From Motacilla alba alba (Eukaryota; Chordata; Aves; Passeriformes; Motacillidae): 64,000 nt of DNA. How positions within the stretch are numbered: position 1 is the first letter of the stretch; each line of letters begins with the position of its first letter. Both the position numbers and the translations under genes were made by a program. The stretch is taken from assembly GCF_015832195.1 (NCBI RefSeq), contig NC_052019.1:42969016-43033015 (forward strand). Reading direction: 5' to 3'. The notes under the pieces were generated by a model. That model saw only the letters and a list, made by a program, of their open reading frames with translations. It was not told the DNA's origin and ran no database searches. Below, piece by piece: positions 25,001 through 38,266 of the stretch.

Positions 25001-27859
25001 AAGACAATGATACTTACAGTCAGCAATATGTAGCAAATACAAGACTGAAAACTAGAGTGATGAAAAGTGGAAGTAAAACTGGGACAAGATCTCATCTGCT
25101 GATGCAAATCTTTTTTTTTCTGGGGGACAGTGATAAAAAAGCAGGGGAAAATAGAGACAGGTGAAAACTAAAGGTTTTTTCTTATTGCTATGGTTAAGTA
25201 TGTAACCTAGCTCTCTAATTTCACACTGGACAAAAAAAGTGCCTTATTTTGCCATGGCTCTATCTACTAAAAGGGGACACCACTAATTATGAACATGATC
25301 CTATCTTTCAAACTAGAAGTGTGTCCCTGTGGAATTATTCTAGAATAGAAGTTCCTGGGGGAAAAACAATGTACCATTGGGACTTTATCTCAAAACAAAA
25401 GAAGAAGAGCTGACAATCCCTAGGTTTGTGTTTTCAGAGGTGTGAGAATGACCTGTGACTGGAACTGGCATGGTGAGCAGTGCTTGGAGAATGCAATGCT
25501 TGATGTTTACTCCCCATTTGTATGTAAATCTGTGAATGGACCAAATTATGTTCCTGTTTTGCACTCATGTTATGAGCTAATATTATTTAAAAAAAAGGGG
25601 GGGAGGAAGTAAGCCTGTAAAGTAGTAAGATGCTAGGCTCTTATATTAACTATAACAGTTGGTGGTCTGGCACACTGTCAAATTCTTTTAGCAATTGTGC
25701 AACAAAATACTCTTAAAACTGAATTTAGTTTAGCAGTTTCAGCAGTTAGTTCAGTTTCTCTTAGTGCCCACAGAGAATTTAGTATGCAACTAAATGAAAT
25801 ATTGAGTATTTATTAAAGGAGAAAGTAAGGCTTGCTTTGTACAGAATGTTGTATCTGATCTCAAATTATGTTTATATAATTACATTATATATTACATTTT
25901 GGTAAACTTCACACTTTGTTGGAACAAAGTTTGTCAGAAATGGAAAACTGATCTGTTGCTTCTTTTTGAATGATAGCTCAATAGGGTATGTGGGTTGATC
26001 TCTTTTGAGCTTTTGGTTCTGTTCTTCACTTTAGTTATTCAAAGTGAAAACAAAAGGCTGCTCTTTTCCCTCTTTGGAATACTTCAGTGAAATTTTCTTA
26101 TTTGAATAAAACTGAGATTCCAAGACACTTATTCTGAAGCATTTCAGTCAAGTGAAAGCCTAGCATTTATATAAAATACGAAATAATTCAGAATGAAATT
26201 ATAAAGTAATGCCATTACTGCTGTGTACAGGCTAATGGTAAACTGTTCCTTGGAGTTTTAGCAGGAAGTGTGAAGTAGGAAATGTAAAGAGTCTTTTAGA
26301 AGAAAATTTATGTCTAAATGTGCTTTCGAATAACATATGAATGGGATGGTAGAAAAGGAAAAAAAACCAGCCATCTGTGCAAAAAAATACTGTGCTACCC
26401 AGCATTCTGTCACAGCTTTTCTGTATGCAACATCTGTAAAGAAATAAGGATTGTCTTGTTTGTCTGAGAAAAGTATTGTGTTATAAGTAGGTGCTTACTG
26501 TAATGTATTTATACTGTCAATGAAATGTTAAGGTTTTTTTTTTCCATAAAAAACTTTCCACATGCAAATGTTTGGTCAGGGAGGCCCTCTATATGCAAAT
26601 GAGACATGCTTACAGCTTGGCTTTTTGAAGGGGAAACAAAGGGCTAAGTGGAAATGCTAATACAGTCATATTTTAATGCTGTCTTTTGTCAAGTTACATT
26701 GTTGTGCTCCAAGCATTAAAGCATTACTGCACTCCCTCTTTTGCCCTCACATAATTATACAGTTAATTATCTTTGCTGGTTTGTGCATAAAGAGACTTGT
26801 AAGATTTCTTAATGGTCATTTATTCACTGTGTTTTGGACTGTACTGACTGAGTTCTACATGTGCCTTGATGGTTTTCTGCATCTCTTATCAGCATTTTCA
26901 TAAGACATTTTCACATGCTTTTGTTTCTTTCTGTTTAGTTTTGCTCAAAAATGTTTTCAAAATATAAATATGTTTTTAAGAAACACGTCCAAGTATAGGC
27001 ACCGGAAGGGGATTGTGGGAACATATGGAGACATTTTAGGAAAGCTAATTTGATCAAGAAATTATTCAAAATGGAAGTAAACTAATTGTGGAAAATCTGA
27101 GTAACAGACATTGCTTTGTAGCTTTGTTCAGTGGAGTAAGAACTTTTTTCCTGAAAAATGAGCCTTGGGTTGGTTGCTAAGGGCAGGCAGACCTCTCCCC
27201 ACATCCTTCAGGAGATGCTATGTTCTTGGAGGAAGAGCCCTCCTGCTTTCCACTGGTGTGATGGATAGGCCTGAGCAAACTGGTACCCAAACTCACGGGA
27301 AATGAGCTGGCCACAAGAGGGAAAACTACTGTACCATAACATCCTTAGAGCCAAAGCCACCTGGATGCTGCTCCCCCTACGGTGGCAGGGAGAGAGGAAG
27401 AGAGGCCAACTGGAATACCTGTACTTAAGTAAGGAAGGTCAGGAGGGAGGAATTAAAAGTCACAATGTAGCATCTTTTTTCTTTAAAAGAGCTAGTTTGG
27501 TACCAATTTTTAGGAGATCGTAATTTTTTAAAGATTTTTTAAAATCCATTTTTTGGAAACTTTTGGACAATATATCATGTTTTTAGAGACTGTGGTTGAG
27601 GAACAGCAAAGTTCAGATCAGTTTTTCATTTAATTTTATTGACAGTCCAGAAGAAATCTTCTCAGGTAGTGGTAAGATTGATCCTGCGCCAACACTGTTA
27701 CCCTCTGAAGGTTGCAATCTCCTTGGATTCCCCTTCTGAAAGTGTAATAGCAACTTGTTAAAAACAAAACAAAATTAAAAGAAAATTCTTCCTTTAAAGT
27801 GCAAGTGTAAGTGACTGCGCTTATTAAAACTCCAGGCAGTCATGATTTTCTTCTTTTTC
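19064..27859. other. FBXW7: FBXW7 intron between alpha and gamma exons
   Basis: About 8.8 kb of intron with no coding exon that I could support. It includes a nine-G run near 22002-22010, a run of A followed by seven G near 25589-25605, and two octamer motifs at 26562-26600. No open frame here resembles the beta-isoform N terminus. Open frames at 19305-19559, 21564-22107 and 26676-26903 have no recognisable domain. Confidence 0.6.
26562..26600 (+). promoter_or_regulatory. Paired ATGCAAAT octamers
   Basis: Two perfect ATGCAAAT octamers in the same orientation start 31 bases apart (26562-26569 and 26593-26600), about three helical turns. The octamer is the classical binding site of POU factors such as OCT1. 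They lie about 1.6 kb upstream of the gamma start codon. Single octamers also occur by chance at 3134, 5054 and 16145, so only the close pairing and spacing is notable. Function is an inference. Confidence 0.25.
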
Positions 27860-28174
27860 AATCTGCAGATCCCTTTTTGGAGAAGGGCTCTTCTGACATT
27901 GCAGGGGAGGTCCACCAGCTGTTTGACTGACGGGAGCAGTCTGCCTGCCCCTTGGTGGTTTAATTCCTGTCTATACTAGGATAGCTTGCACTTCACTGAG
28001 CAGCAGACAGGTCAGGACACTTGGCAGGAGAAGGTTGAGAGGCAGAGGCAGCAGGCTGGGGAGAGCTGATTCACCAGTCTGAAACTTAAAAAAAAAAAAT
28101 TGTGCAACTTTAAAGCGAAGTTTTTAGCAATGTTCTTGCAGTGTTAGTAGACTTGACCAAGTAAGAACAATAAA
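27860..28174 (+). promoter_or_regulatory. FBXW7: Probable 5' UTR and proximal promoter of FBXW7 gamma
   Basis: Gamma transcripts start from their own promoter close to the gamma exon (known for the mammalian gene), so the transcription start should fall in or just before this segment. The part at about 27880-28075 is GC-richer than its surroundings, but it has few CpGs and no clear TATA box in a convincing position. An A run sits near 28089-28100. An in-frame TGA at 28154-28156 precedes the gamma ATG, so the frame cannot extend upstream. A possible acceptor (TTCTTGCAG ending near 28141) leaves open that the UTR is split. The exact start site cannot be read from sequence. Confidence 0.4.
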
Positions 28175-28321
28175 ATGTCCAAACCTGGGAAAACTGCCAT
28201 CAACCATGGCTTGGTTCCTGTTGATCTTAAAAGTGCCAAAGAACCTCTACCGCACCAAACCGTGATGAAGATATTTAGCATCAGCATCATTGCACAGGGC
28301 TTGCCCTTCTGCCGTAGGCGG
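28175..28321 (+). CDS. FBXW7: FBXW7 gamma-isoform first coding exon (N-terminal 49 residues, partial gene)
   Basis: This encodes the gamma-specific N terminus of the same SCF substrate receptor; the gamma isoform is nucleolar in mammals. The 49 codons begin MSKPGKTAINHGLVPVDL, continue through KEPLPHQTV, a hydrophobic stretch at residues 31-45 (MKIFSISIIAQGLPF) and end in CRRR. Length and nearly every residue match my recollection of the human gamma-specific segment (49 residues); the differences are around residues 7-9. The ATG has A at -3, is the first in frame after a stop at 28154, and the donor GTAAGT follows at 28322, a near-ideal match. 147 bases gives phase 0, the same as the alpha exon, so both can join the same acceptor. 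The frame happens to stay open for 42 codons into the intron, which is read-through and not part of the protein. Confidence 0.95.
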
Positions 28322-29283
28322 GTAAGTGTAAAAGTCTTTAAAACCTGGATTTTCATCACTTGGCTTGGAGCTCAGTGCTTTGTCATGGTGCATTCATTCC
28401 TTGAGGAAGTCCTTACATCTGTTATTATCTATTCAGTCAGGGTGACATAGAGGAGCTCTTTGGTAATTCATTTCATCAATTTTTGTGCTTTAATTTAATT
28501 AAAATCTGTACATGTTGTCTTAGCTATTACTCATTTAAAGGAACGTGTCAGTGACTCTTCTATAGCTGTAAACCGTGTAGGTGAAAACAAATGCTGTACA
28601 AAATTGGTGCACTATAAATGTATTTTGCTATTATTCAGTCTTTTATGTCATGAAGATAGTTTGGTGTATAATTCATTGAACTCAGTTCTGAATTGTAGTG
28701 ACATATGTGACTTGTTGAATATTAAATTAGAGAATTTAGAAATGTTAAACTAATTAATATTTAAATATTATTAGTGAGAATTCTTGAAATACGATTTTAA
28801 TACTTTTGTAACTCAGTAAGGGAGATAACATTTTTTACTGTTACATAAAATAAAAATAGCATGTTACTATGTGGAGGTTGCGATATAGTTTATATATAGA
28901 CAATCCTAGCCTGACAAACTATCACGGGTCTTATACTACAGCTTCAGGAACTGTATGAATTAAGCGTCTCTTAAAATACATTTATATGCATTTTCTCTTG
29001 CTGCTGAATAAATACTGTTTCCGTTTACTGATGCAAGTTTTAAAAATCTAGCTCATCCTTTGTAAATATGCTCGCTTTCTTTGAATGTCAACTTAGTACT
29101 TTTTAGCAAACTTAGTTAAATTACAGAAAAAATTTAAATTTGACAAGGTCACCATGGAAGGTTAGATTTTTTTTTCATACTATGTTGTTTGGAATATCTT
29201 AAAATATTTCTTATATGTAAAAGGTACATGGCATACATTGAAGGCAGCAATCTAATGTCAGTCTGAAACAATGCAAAATTTAG

Positions 29284-29286
<3 letters not shown>

Positions 29287-29320
<34 letters not shown>
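29287..29320. repeat. (AT)14 microsatellite with (AC) tail
   Basis: Fourteen uninterrupted AT units at 29287-29314, followed by ACACAC to 29320. Simple sequence repeat, likely length-polymorphic. Confidence 0.95.
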
Positions 29321-32300
29321 GCAACTGCTTAATATTGGATCATGTGCATTTCAGAAAAGTATTTTTTCTGAAATTCGATATTATGCATATGTGTTTGCTG
29401 AACATGAAATAGGAATATTTCATAATGTTGAAAGGGATAAAGTAACTTTCTGTATTTTAATAAAGTGGTTTAATTTTGTAATATGATTTGGGAAATTTCA
29501 ATAAGATTTTTATATGATTTTTTAATATTATTTTTATGTGATTTGGGAATTTTATATGATTTGTTTGAAAATAAGCATTTGGAATATGTTTGGATAGTTT
29601 CAGTTCCTTTGTCTTGGAAAAAGCATAGTATAGAGTGTAGAAGATAAGTTTAGTAAATATACTTCACAAGTCCTTTTGTAGCTGTGTAAGTATGGTGCCC
29701 TGATGGAACTTGAATGCTGATGTCTTATGTGTGTGTTTTCTGTAATGAGAAATACGATCATACAGTAACTTATCACAGGTACAAAAAAAACCCCCAAAAC
29801 AACCCAACCAAAATCTAAAGCAGTTTTCTCAAGATTTTGCACTGTTCCAAAATGACCAGAATTATCTCGTTTGTCCTGCTCTACACCAATCAGTCAGTTT
29901 AATGTTTTAGTTATAGAAGGGTTTAGAAAGGTGTTCAGCATCTACTTTTCTTTTAGCATTAGGTCTAAGGAGAAAATTTAGAAATGCTATAAATGAATGC
30001 TTTACCAGCTAAGCTATCATCAATCTATTTATCTTGTATTCTGAAACTAATAATTCTCAGTATGATGGCTGCTGATAGTGGAAAATATGAGAGCTCCACC
30101 TTTAGTCCCATGCCTTGCAGCGCTCAAAGTCTGCACGTACCTCCCAGCCATTACCATATTGGGTTCCTTCCATGCTAACGCACAGGGGCTGCATACAAGA
30201 TCTGCAGGTTGAAAAAATCCGATAGTAAAACCCAATCTAATTCTTCATATCAACAGATGAGAGAGTCAGTACTTCTGTTTGCTGGATTTATTCTTTTCTT
30301 TAACATAACAACAACCAAAAAAGTGTTTTTTATGCAAAATAGGAGTTTTGACACAAAGTCTTTATGCAACTTCAAGTTTTATTTTTTAAAAATTCTACTT
30401 TTCATTTAATAAGCAATGCATTGAATTATTTAGTACTGCATTTTCAGAGCTTAGTTTGATGTGCTTTAGAACATGAGCTACTATTTTCTTCCAGGTTATT
30501 GACTTGGTAATGTATCAATGCCACCCTTTTTTTGGGCGAGTGTATGATTGGGCCATTCAGACATTGACCTGACTTTAATATTGACCTTCTCCTTGTTTGA
30601 ACTCATTTCTTCCCCTCCTTAAATGTACATTAGACCTAACAAAACATCTTTAAAATGTGTTCTGTGATCCTTGAGAGTAAAAATATTTCCGTTATGAGAG
30701 CTGACAGTTCAAAGCTTCTGCATCCTCTGCATTGGTTATACTGAGCTTCTATCAAGAACTGCACTATAAATGGTCACAGGACTTAGCAGTTTGCCCTTTT
30801 GCATTTTGTCAGTTTGCTCAAGTAGTTAAAACACTTGTCTGCAATACCACTAATCTGAATCCAGTTAAAAATAGTATTACTTAGCATTCTTTGTGGAGCA
30901 CTTGAGAATAACTTTGGTGCACAGCTATAAAAGTACTGTACTTACACAGTAAACCTATGTATTCCTACAAAGCTGTCCAGGAAAACACCAATGCACTATT
31001 ACCAAACGCAGCCATAGCTGTGGTCCTCTTTAGCCTTTGACATATTGTTCTTAGCTACTGGAGTAGATTTTGCAGTATAAAGTGGAGAAGCAATGAATAC
31101 CTTTTAGCTGGTACACACTTGGAGTATCAGATATCATTTAGCTCTTCAGTGCGATGTAACTGCAGCTGATCATTGAACATACTTACAGCATAGTCACGTA
31201 TGTCACGCATGTTCCAAAATCAAGTGCCACATTTTGTTTGCCGTGGTCAATACTTCCAGTTGACAAAAAAATTTGTCTCTTAATTAAGTATGTGATTTTT
31301 CCTTTGTAATGCTCTTAAACCACTAACAGAAGTATTTTTCTTTCTGAAGTCTTGTCATTTTCAACTCTTTGAAAAGTTGTTTAACAAATAGATTTCTTCT
31401 CTCTTTAGTTTTCCAAGGTTTTCTTCCCTGAAATTTCTCTTTAATTGTCTTGAAATATCCTCTTGAAGTTTGCTGTATAACAATTTTATCACATTGAATG
31501 TATCTTTTAAAAAAGTGCTAATAAGCTGGAAAATTTGTGAGAGTGAGTTGTTCACTTGCAGCGTTCCTCCATTTCAAGTGGATTAAAGTACTACTGAATT
31601 GTTATAAAGCAGGGGTTTCAGTGTGCACCCTGTGGTATTCCAAGCTGGAAAAGTCAAGGTAATAAATGTATCCATTTTCACTGCCTGTAATCTCAGAAAC
31701 CCCAACGATTCTGCTATACTCTGTGATTTTGTGAGAATAGTTTTCCTATGTGTGTGTATGTTTCACCCTTAAAATACATCCAACCAAATTTTGGCAATTC
31801 ATCAGCTTAGTTCATCAATGAAATGCTTCTATCTGTAGGACATATTTGTATGTTTAGTGAGCGCAAGACAGAGCATTGAAGCATTGCTTTTTACCTGCCT
31901 GTGTTCTTCATATAAAAGAGCACCCATTGGTCCTACTCATTTGTTACTACAGTAGAGCACTTGGACTGAGACTCCAGTTCCTTTCCTTCCTCTGATTGAC
32001 AGATATGCTAGTAGTGTATTTAAAATACTGGTGACGTATGCATGAACAGATTCACTTATTTGGATTTGGTTTTTTATCCCTTAATTTCCGTGTTAAAACA
32101 ACCAAAGCACCCTTTTCACTGTCAGTCAAATCTATGTACATGTTTTTACCAGCAGTTCAACCAAGTAGTCTATCCATTCAGTTTTTCAGGGAAATGTAGT
32201 CATGAATTTTTTTCCACAATAAATCATATTTCTTGCTTGAATACAGCACTTGATTTCATGGGTGACAGTAAGAAGTTACTTAATGGACAAAAAAATTGTT

Positions 32301-34049
32301 TTGCTTTCTCTGAAATTATATATCCTTCCATTTATACTTCCCTGTACTGCAGATGACTTTGGAACAGGTTCTGAGTAATGTAAAAAAGCACTAATCTATT
32401 TGCCCCTTAAACAAAAAATACGTACTTTTCCTTGGAATTTCTCACCATTTGGTAGGAAGAGACTGACAGAAGACCGTAAAGAAAAAACAAAAGTGAAATG
32501 TGCATGCGTGTGTGCATATATATGTGTATGTGTACAGTTTTCTAATGTAAAACTGAAGGTAGTCTTCAGAGTCTGTCAGTGAACAAATCAGAGCACTCTC
32601 AAATGCTTGCGTCTTCTACAAGAGAATTTTTCTTTCTGCGCTTTGTGGTCAGGTAACTTGCATTATGACCTCTGGTGTTAACATATCTCTTTGAATGGCT
32701 GTCAGAAATAGCTTTCTTTCAAAGCTGCTTTAGCATTTACTTCAATTTCTCTTGATTTTGTTAGAAAATTTGTCAGAGAAGTACAGATCATGGACTGATC
32801 AGTTGATACTTAACAGGAAAGGAGGTTTGTTCTTGGCCTATGTTTATTTTTTATAAAGGGGTGTGTCCATTGCTCTGGATTTCCAAATATTCACAATAAA
32901 GCCGATCTTCTAGATAGTTTACTTTTCATTCTTAAATTCATAATTTATAGTGGGTTTTTTCTTGGTTTTTTTATTATTTTTGGTGTTTCATTTTTGTAAA
33001 ATCTTTGTAATGAAACAGAAGTATTTCAGAAATTCAGTAGAAGGAAGTTAACTGAAAAGGAAGATGGTTTTGAGTGGAAGGAAAGGAATAATGAGTAGTT
33101 ACAGAAATGAGGAAGGCAAAGTCTTCTGTAAATTCTGCCTAGAGGGTCGTGCCTCTATAAATGTTTTTCCTGTGTGAAGTGGTAGTCTTGAAGAAAAAGC
33201 AATATGTTACTTATTTTATCAATATGGAACAGCAAAAATCTAAAAATCATCTTCTACACCCCTTTTTTCTGCAATTCTCTCTTCCATTTTGTTTGCAAAC
33301 AAACTTACTGTGTACTGTACTTGAGAGGGAATAATACAGGTTTCACAGAAGTGGAAAGAAATGTACAGATCCTCAATTCTCTGGTCAGCTGAAGGTGGAG
33401 TGATTCAACCTGGCTCAGCTGAAGTGTCGTGTGTTCTCTCAGGCAATGCTCACAAGAATTCTGGCAAGCCTTACTGAAATCTGTCTTTTAAACTGTGCAT
33501 GCAGTCAGATGTAGCCAATGTTTCTGGCTTTGTAGAACGAGACACAGGCAGAAATAGGCTTCTCTCTAGCCCTGCCCTTCTGTGGGGTGTTAGAGAAGCT
33601 CTGGGCTTCAGATAGCCCTTTGCAGGAGGAAGTTTGCTGTTCAAGCAGCTGTTCCCTGTATCCCCTGGGAAGAATAAAATTGGTAGCTAACCTGTGCATA
33701 TCTAGTCCAGTCTTGTGTAGTGGGTCAAAAATAGTTGGGCAACTCACTTGAGTTTTTATTGTTGTTTGGGGTGTGTGTTTGTTTGATTTTGTTTGGTGTT
33801 TGTCTGTTTTCAAACTTGCACTGCAACACATGCCATAGCACTCCCAAAGACTGCTTTTTCAAAATATTCAGGGATCCTCTGTCCCCATACTGGCTTTTTG
33901 AGAAACACTGTTATTTAAATTGTTCTACCTACTTCTGGCCAAGATAAAAGCAGCAATCGGAAACTCATTTATATTTAACACTAGCTAAAATGTTTTTCTT
34001 TGTGGTTTTGATGCATTTAAAACTTCCATTTCCTCTTGTAATGAGCGGT

Positions 34050-34068
34050 GCTGTCTGTTACAGACAGC
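34050..34068. repeat. Short perfect hairpin
   Basis: GCTGTCTG and CAGACAGC form perfect 8-base arms around a 3-base loop (TTA). No terminator or miRNA-length stem extends from it, so it is probably incidental. Confidence 0.6.
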
Positions 34069-35678
34069 AGGAGTGCAGATGTTAAAAGCATGTTGTGATG
34101 ATTCTGCAGTCTGTCCCTTCCCTTCAGAAGGTGTCAAAAGAAAGGTTTCCTGGGTGATTTTTCTCCCTTGTGCCCAATTGTTTAGATGTCTTTAGAAGCC
34201 TTTATTGTCATGCTCTCTGAGCTGTTCAAACATGCTGGGTTGACTTTGTGAAAGGTCTTTACCTGCTTAAAGTCCATCTGTTTTTTTGTCTCAAACTGTG
34301 GAGGTTATAGCATCCAGCAGAAGAGGGAATGGGAGACAACAATGATGCCATAAACTGACCCAGCTGCCTCTTTGCTGATTGATCATGCCAGAGGGGAACT
34401 CATGAAATGTGTAATTAAATACTTAGTGTATTGCTTTGAAACCTAATTGCTTAAACTATGAATCTCCCTTTTCTCTTTTTACAGTCCCTTCTATCACTAG
34501 GTAAACGCTTTTTGTCCTTCTGCAGCAAACAAAGGCACTTTAATTTCCTGAGCATATCTTTTTCAGGTGTGGGGGAAGACTTCTTTGTGATGAAAATATT
34601 GCTCTGCTGTGTCACGACTATCCTTAGTACAGAAACATAAAGAGGGCAAATAAACTTCAACTGGCAGTTTTTGTTCTGGTGTTCCCCAGATTTTGAGTGG
34701 AAGTCAAACTGAGCTAGAATGACACTCAGACAAGTCATAAGCAGGATTGTAGCCTTAGCATCTTGCTCTTGGATCTCTGCCACTTACCACAACCAATTGG
34801 CTGTCGTTCCTTATGTGATGAACCTCTTCTTTCAGTGAATGATGATTTTGCCAGTTTGAATAGCTCCACTCCTCAGAGCAACAATCCCATCTCATTCCTA
34901 GACTCAACTGCTCAGCCTGAGTTTTTCTTTCAATCTCTGTCTTTGGCTTGGGTCTACTCTGTCTCACTCTCCCTTCACCTAGTTATGGACTGGTAATTCT
35001 GCTTTCTCCCTACAGTTTCTCATTCGTATTCATCTTCTGTTAAAAGTGGACCTCTTTTCTGGAAAACTTATTTACCGTGTTTGAAAATACAACTTTGCAT
35101 AGGAACAACATCAGTGTCTTTCTAAATGCTGCTCAGGTGTTTTATAATTTTACTCGTATTTTTGAAAAGGCAAGTATAAAGCACTGGAATTGACATGACT
35201 TTTCCCTTTATTTATTTTTTTAGTCAAGGAAGCCTGTACTTTTAATTTGTTCTGTTCCTTAAATTATGTTTTGAGTAACCAGTTTGATTGCAAAGTTTCT
35301 TGGTCAGAGGTTTGAGATGGTTGCATATCATTTTGTGGTCATGTGGTGTAGTTTGATCACATTTCAGAAAAACATCTCTAGTTACTTGCTGCTCACTTGG
35401 ACGTGATTTTAATACTGAAAGATACAGTCTATGAAGTAGGTTAACAATTTTTCTTTAAAAATCACATGATAGTTACAAACTGGTGTGCATTTTTGATACA
35501 CTACAAATATTTATGCTTGTGAGAGAGAAGTGTGTGTTACATGCGTCATATGAAAACATTGATGCTGTGCAAGGAGGCAATACAGTAAACCTGTTTTTAA
35601 TAATTCTGCTGCTACTGTAACACTTGGAAGTAATAGGCAAGTAAGATTTGTGTGATGTGTTTTTCATTTGTTTTGCAG

Positions 35679-35784
35679 ATCATATTCCAATATATTGGAG
35701 GACAATCAAAATTTTGCTGACCCTAAACTAATTGATAAAAGTGAGAAGGAGAATAAGTTAAAATATATAAATGATGCTAGAAGT
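35679..35784 (+). other. Exon-like segment with open frame
   Basis: A strong acceptor (TTTTCATTTGTTTTGCAG ending at 35678) is followed by 35 codons of hydrophilic, protein-like sequence (starts SYSNILEDNQNFADP, later LIDKSEKENK) and then a plausible donor GTAAAT at 35785. The frame needs an upstream exon ending in phase 2, since one base precedes the first full codon; the alpha and gamma exons both end in phase 0, and from them this segment would be read in a different frame and stop after 13 codons. So it is not an ordinary FBXW7 exon. It could be an exon of an unrecognised transcript, a non-coding exon or a chance pseudo-exon. AT-rich composition makes chance quite possible. Confidence 0.25.
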
Positions 35785-36428
35785 GTAAATACATTCTTTT
35801 GTAAATGTTCTTCCCTTATGAATTATCTATGTTTAGCAGTATTTCCTTAAACCAGCTTCATTTATGTTGTATCAAAGGCACTCATAAGATGTGCTAAATG
35901 CTAATGTATTCAACTTCTTTATTAGCCAGGAAAACTTTTTTTTTCAGGAAATAGTATAATAATGTAGCAAAGACAGTAAAATTTTGTGGTTTTGTTTGGT
36001 GAAACAGGCTTCTTTCTCTCCTGTCTCAGATGGCTCATTATTTCTGATAGTTTATTAAGTTTGTATATGGTGCATGGCTTTGCATATGCAAGGTAGTAAA
36101 TAGAATCTTATTTGTAAATTGTGAAAAAGAGGCAACTTGTCTGTAGAAGATGCAGGTAAGTAAAAAACTTGTTTTAGGAATCTGTAGTATGTAATCACAA
36201 GGAAATTTGAGACAGCTATTTCAATATACATAGCCTCCTGTGGAATTTCTAAAATTGCATTTTCAAGTTTATAATGTAGCTAGTATACAGTGATGGTAAG
36301 CATTTGCAGCGCACTGATCCTAGATGGCATCATGTGGGATCTTTCCTCATGATTGAGATGCCCCCATTTATGTATAGAGACATGTGTTTAAAAGCACAGT
36401 TTTATTTGCAAACATAATTATTTGTATT

Positions 36429-36508
<80 letters not shown>
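36429..36508. repeat. A17 run followed by (AT)32 microsatellite
   Basis: A run of 17 A (36429-36445) leads directly into 32 uninterrupted AT units (36445-36508). This is the longest simple repeat in the window and would be an unstable, cruciform-prone tract. The translated frames through it (Ile-Tyr repeats on both strands) are artefacts. Confidence 0.97.
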
Positions 36509-36515
<7 letters not shown>

Positions 36516-38266
36516 GCTGTATGCAAAATTGTCCTGCATAGATTACTGCTTGTAGAGATGAAAGACAGAAGATGAGATGGGAAAAGAAGCATGGTGTGTT
36601 GTTAGCTGCTGCAAGCAGAGAGCTGTTCCTTGGTTCATAGGTCGGAACCTGTAGGTGATACCATACTGGTCTCTTTCTAAGGATACTCTCCCAGCAGCAT
36701 TTTAGTTTTTGAAAATTGAAAAAGAACAGCATAGAAAGTGACAGCGAGGTATATTTGCTATATTTTAGTGCCATATTTTTTCCTGTTTATCCTCTGTTTA
36801 GGTACTCATTACTATATTTAAACAGTTAAGATTTTGTTGCTCTAAAACAATCTGCATGGTGCAGTGTTCTGTCAGTAGAAAAGGCAGTCTCTTCCAAAGC
36901 ATGCTGCTATTAATAAACCCTAACATAAGATTACTTCTCATGATAACAGCAGCAGCTGGCAAGAATGTTTGCAATTTTAACATATTTACAGCATTGCTAC
37001 ATTCCATCTTGCATTTCTCCTATGGTACGTTGTTAGTGAAATTTCAGACTGAATTCTTACCATGAATTTCTTCATGGCCTCACAGTTTTCCCTTCTTTTG
37101 CCTTCCCTTCTCCAAATCCTGTCTACATACCTTGCTGTCGAACAGGTCCTCTACTGTCTAGTGCCTATTCTGCCCACATAGTTTTTAAAGATCATCTCTC
37201 TTTTCTTTCCTGTCTCTTTACACCCACAGTGTTCCTGTCCTTTGCCTCTCTGCTTATTCTGCAAACAGTTCTGGGAAGTCCTTTCTGCCCATGCACCACA
37301 TTTAAGAAAATTAGGAATTATCTGTAACTGTCTGTATTTCCTAAGAGAACCAGATAAGCCATCGTGCTAAAAAAAATTATGACTTCTACAACATCTATCA
37401 CTTGATTTTCAAAATACAAGTGTTTAGCTCTAAGTATAATAAATTCAGTATTAAAATACTGCATGTCAATCACTTTCCACTGCCTACCCTTTCTTTATTA
37501 TCTCCAGGCAGATGATAAACTCTCATAGTTGGTACTAATTCTCTTCTCTTGAATAGCATTCAGAATAGATGCTTGTGCACCTTTCTCCTTGGGAGGAATG
37601 TTTTTGTGTTAAACAATAATAAGCTTCTGTTCATTTAATTTATTAGACATGTATGCTTGCCACTTATTTGCTGTTTCTGTTCACAGTGATGCAAGAAATA
37701 GGTAACAGACAAAAAACCTAATAATACAAATTATAGAATCGAGACTGCATCATCCCTTTAACCTATGGCAGGATCTATGGCGTCTGTGCTATTTCTGACT
37801 GAGATTCATCTAATGGTATAAAATTGCTTCTCATAGAAATGGTTAGTTTTCTCATCATGTTTGAAATGTTATTATGTGTTGAGGTCACTTTGCACTGTGA
37901 GAATTTGACACTAATTGCAATTAATATCCAGATTTATTAAGGGCACATACATAGCAGTGCTTCTTCATTTTAGAAAGAAAATGGGTTAGAATAGCAGCAG
38001 CTAATTTGGTAGGTGCCTAATTAGTATGAATATTACATGGATTAAAATTGCAAAAGTAGATTCATTTTGGGGGTTTGTTTCTTGATTTTTTTCAAGACAC
38101 ACCATGCCACTCCTGTATGGGTTAGAGAATGTTTTTAACAATTTTGCTGGGATTATTCCATTATCATTGTCAGATTAATTTGGTCTATGTCAACTTCCTT
38201 TAGCTTCTTGTCCGCTTTCCTTTTCTTGTTACATAAAGAGCTGGTCATCATGGGAGAAAACTTCAG

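Noticed and set aside
28322..28450. Continuation of the gamma frame past codon 49
   Set aside because: A near-ideal donor GTAAGT lies at 28322, and the family joins common exons here; the extra 42 codons are intronic read-through.
36368..36774. Open frames with Ile-Tyr repeats on both strands
   Set aside because: Direct translation of the AT microsatellite.
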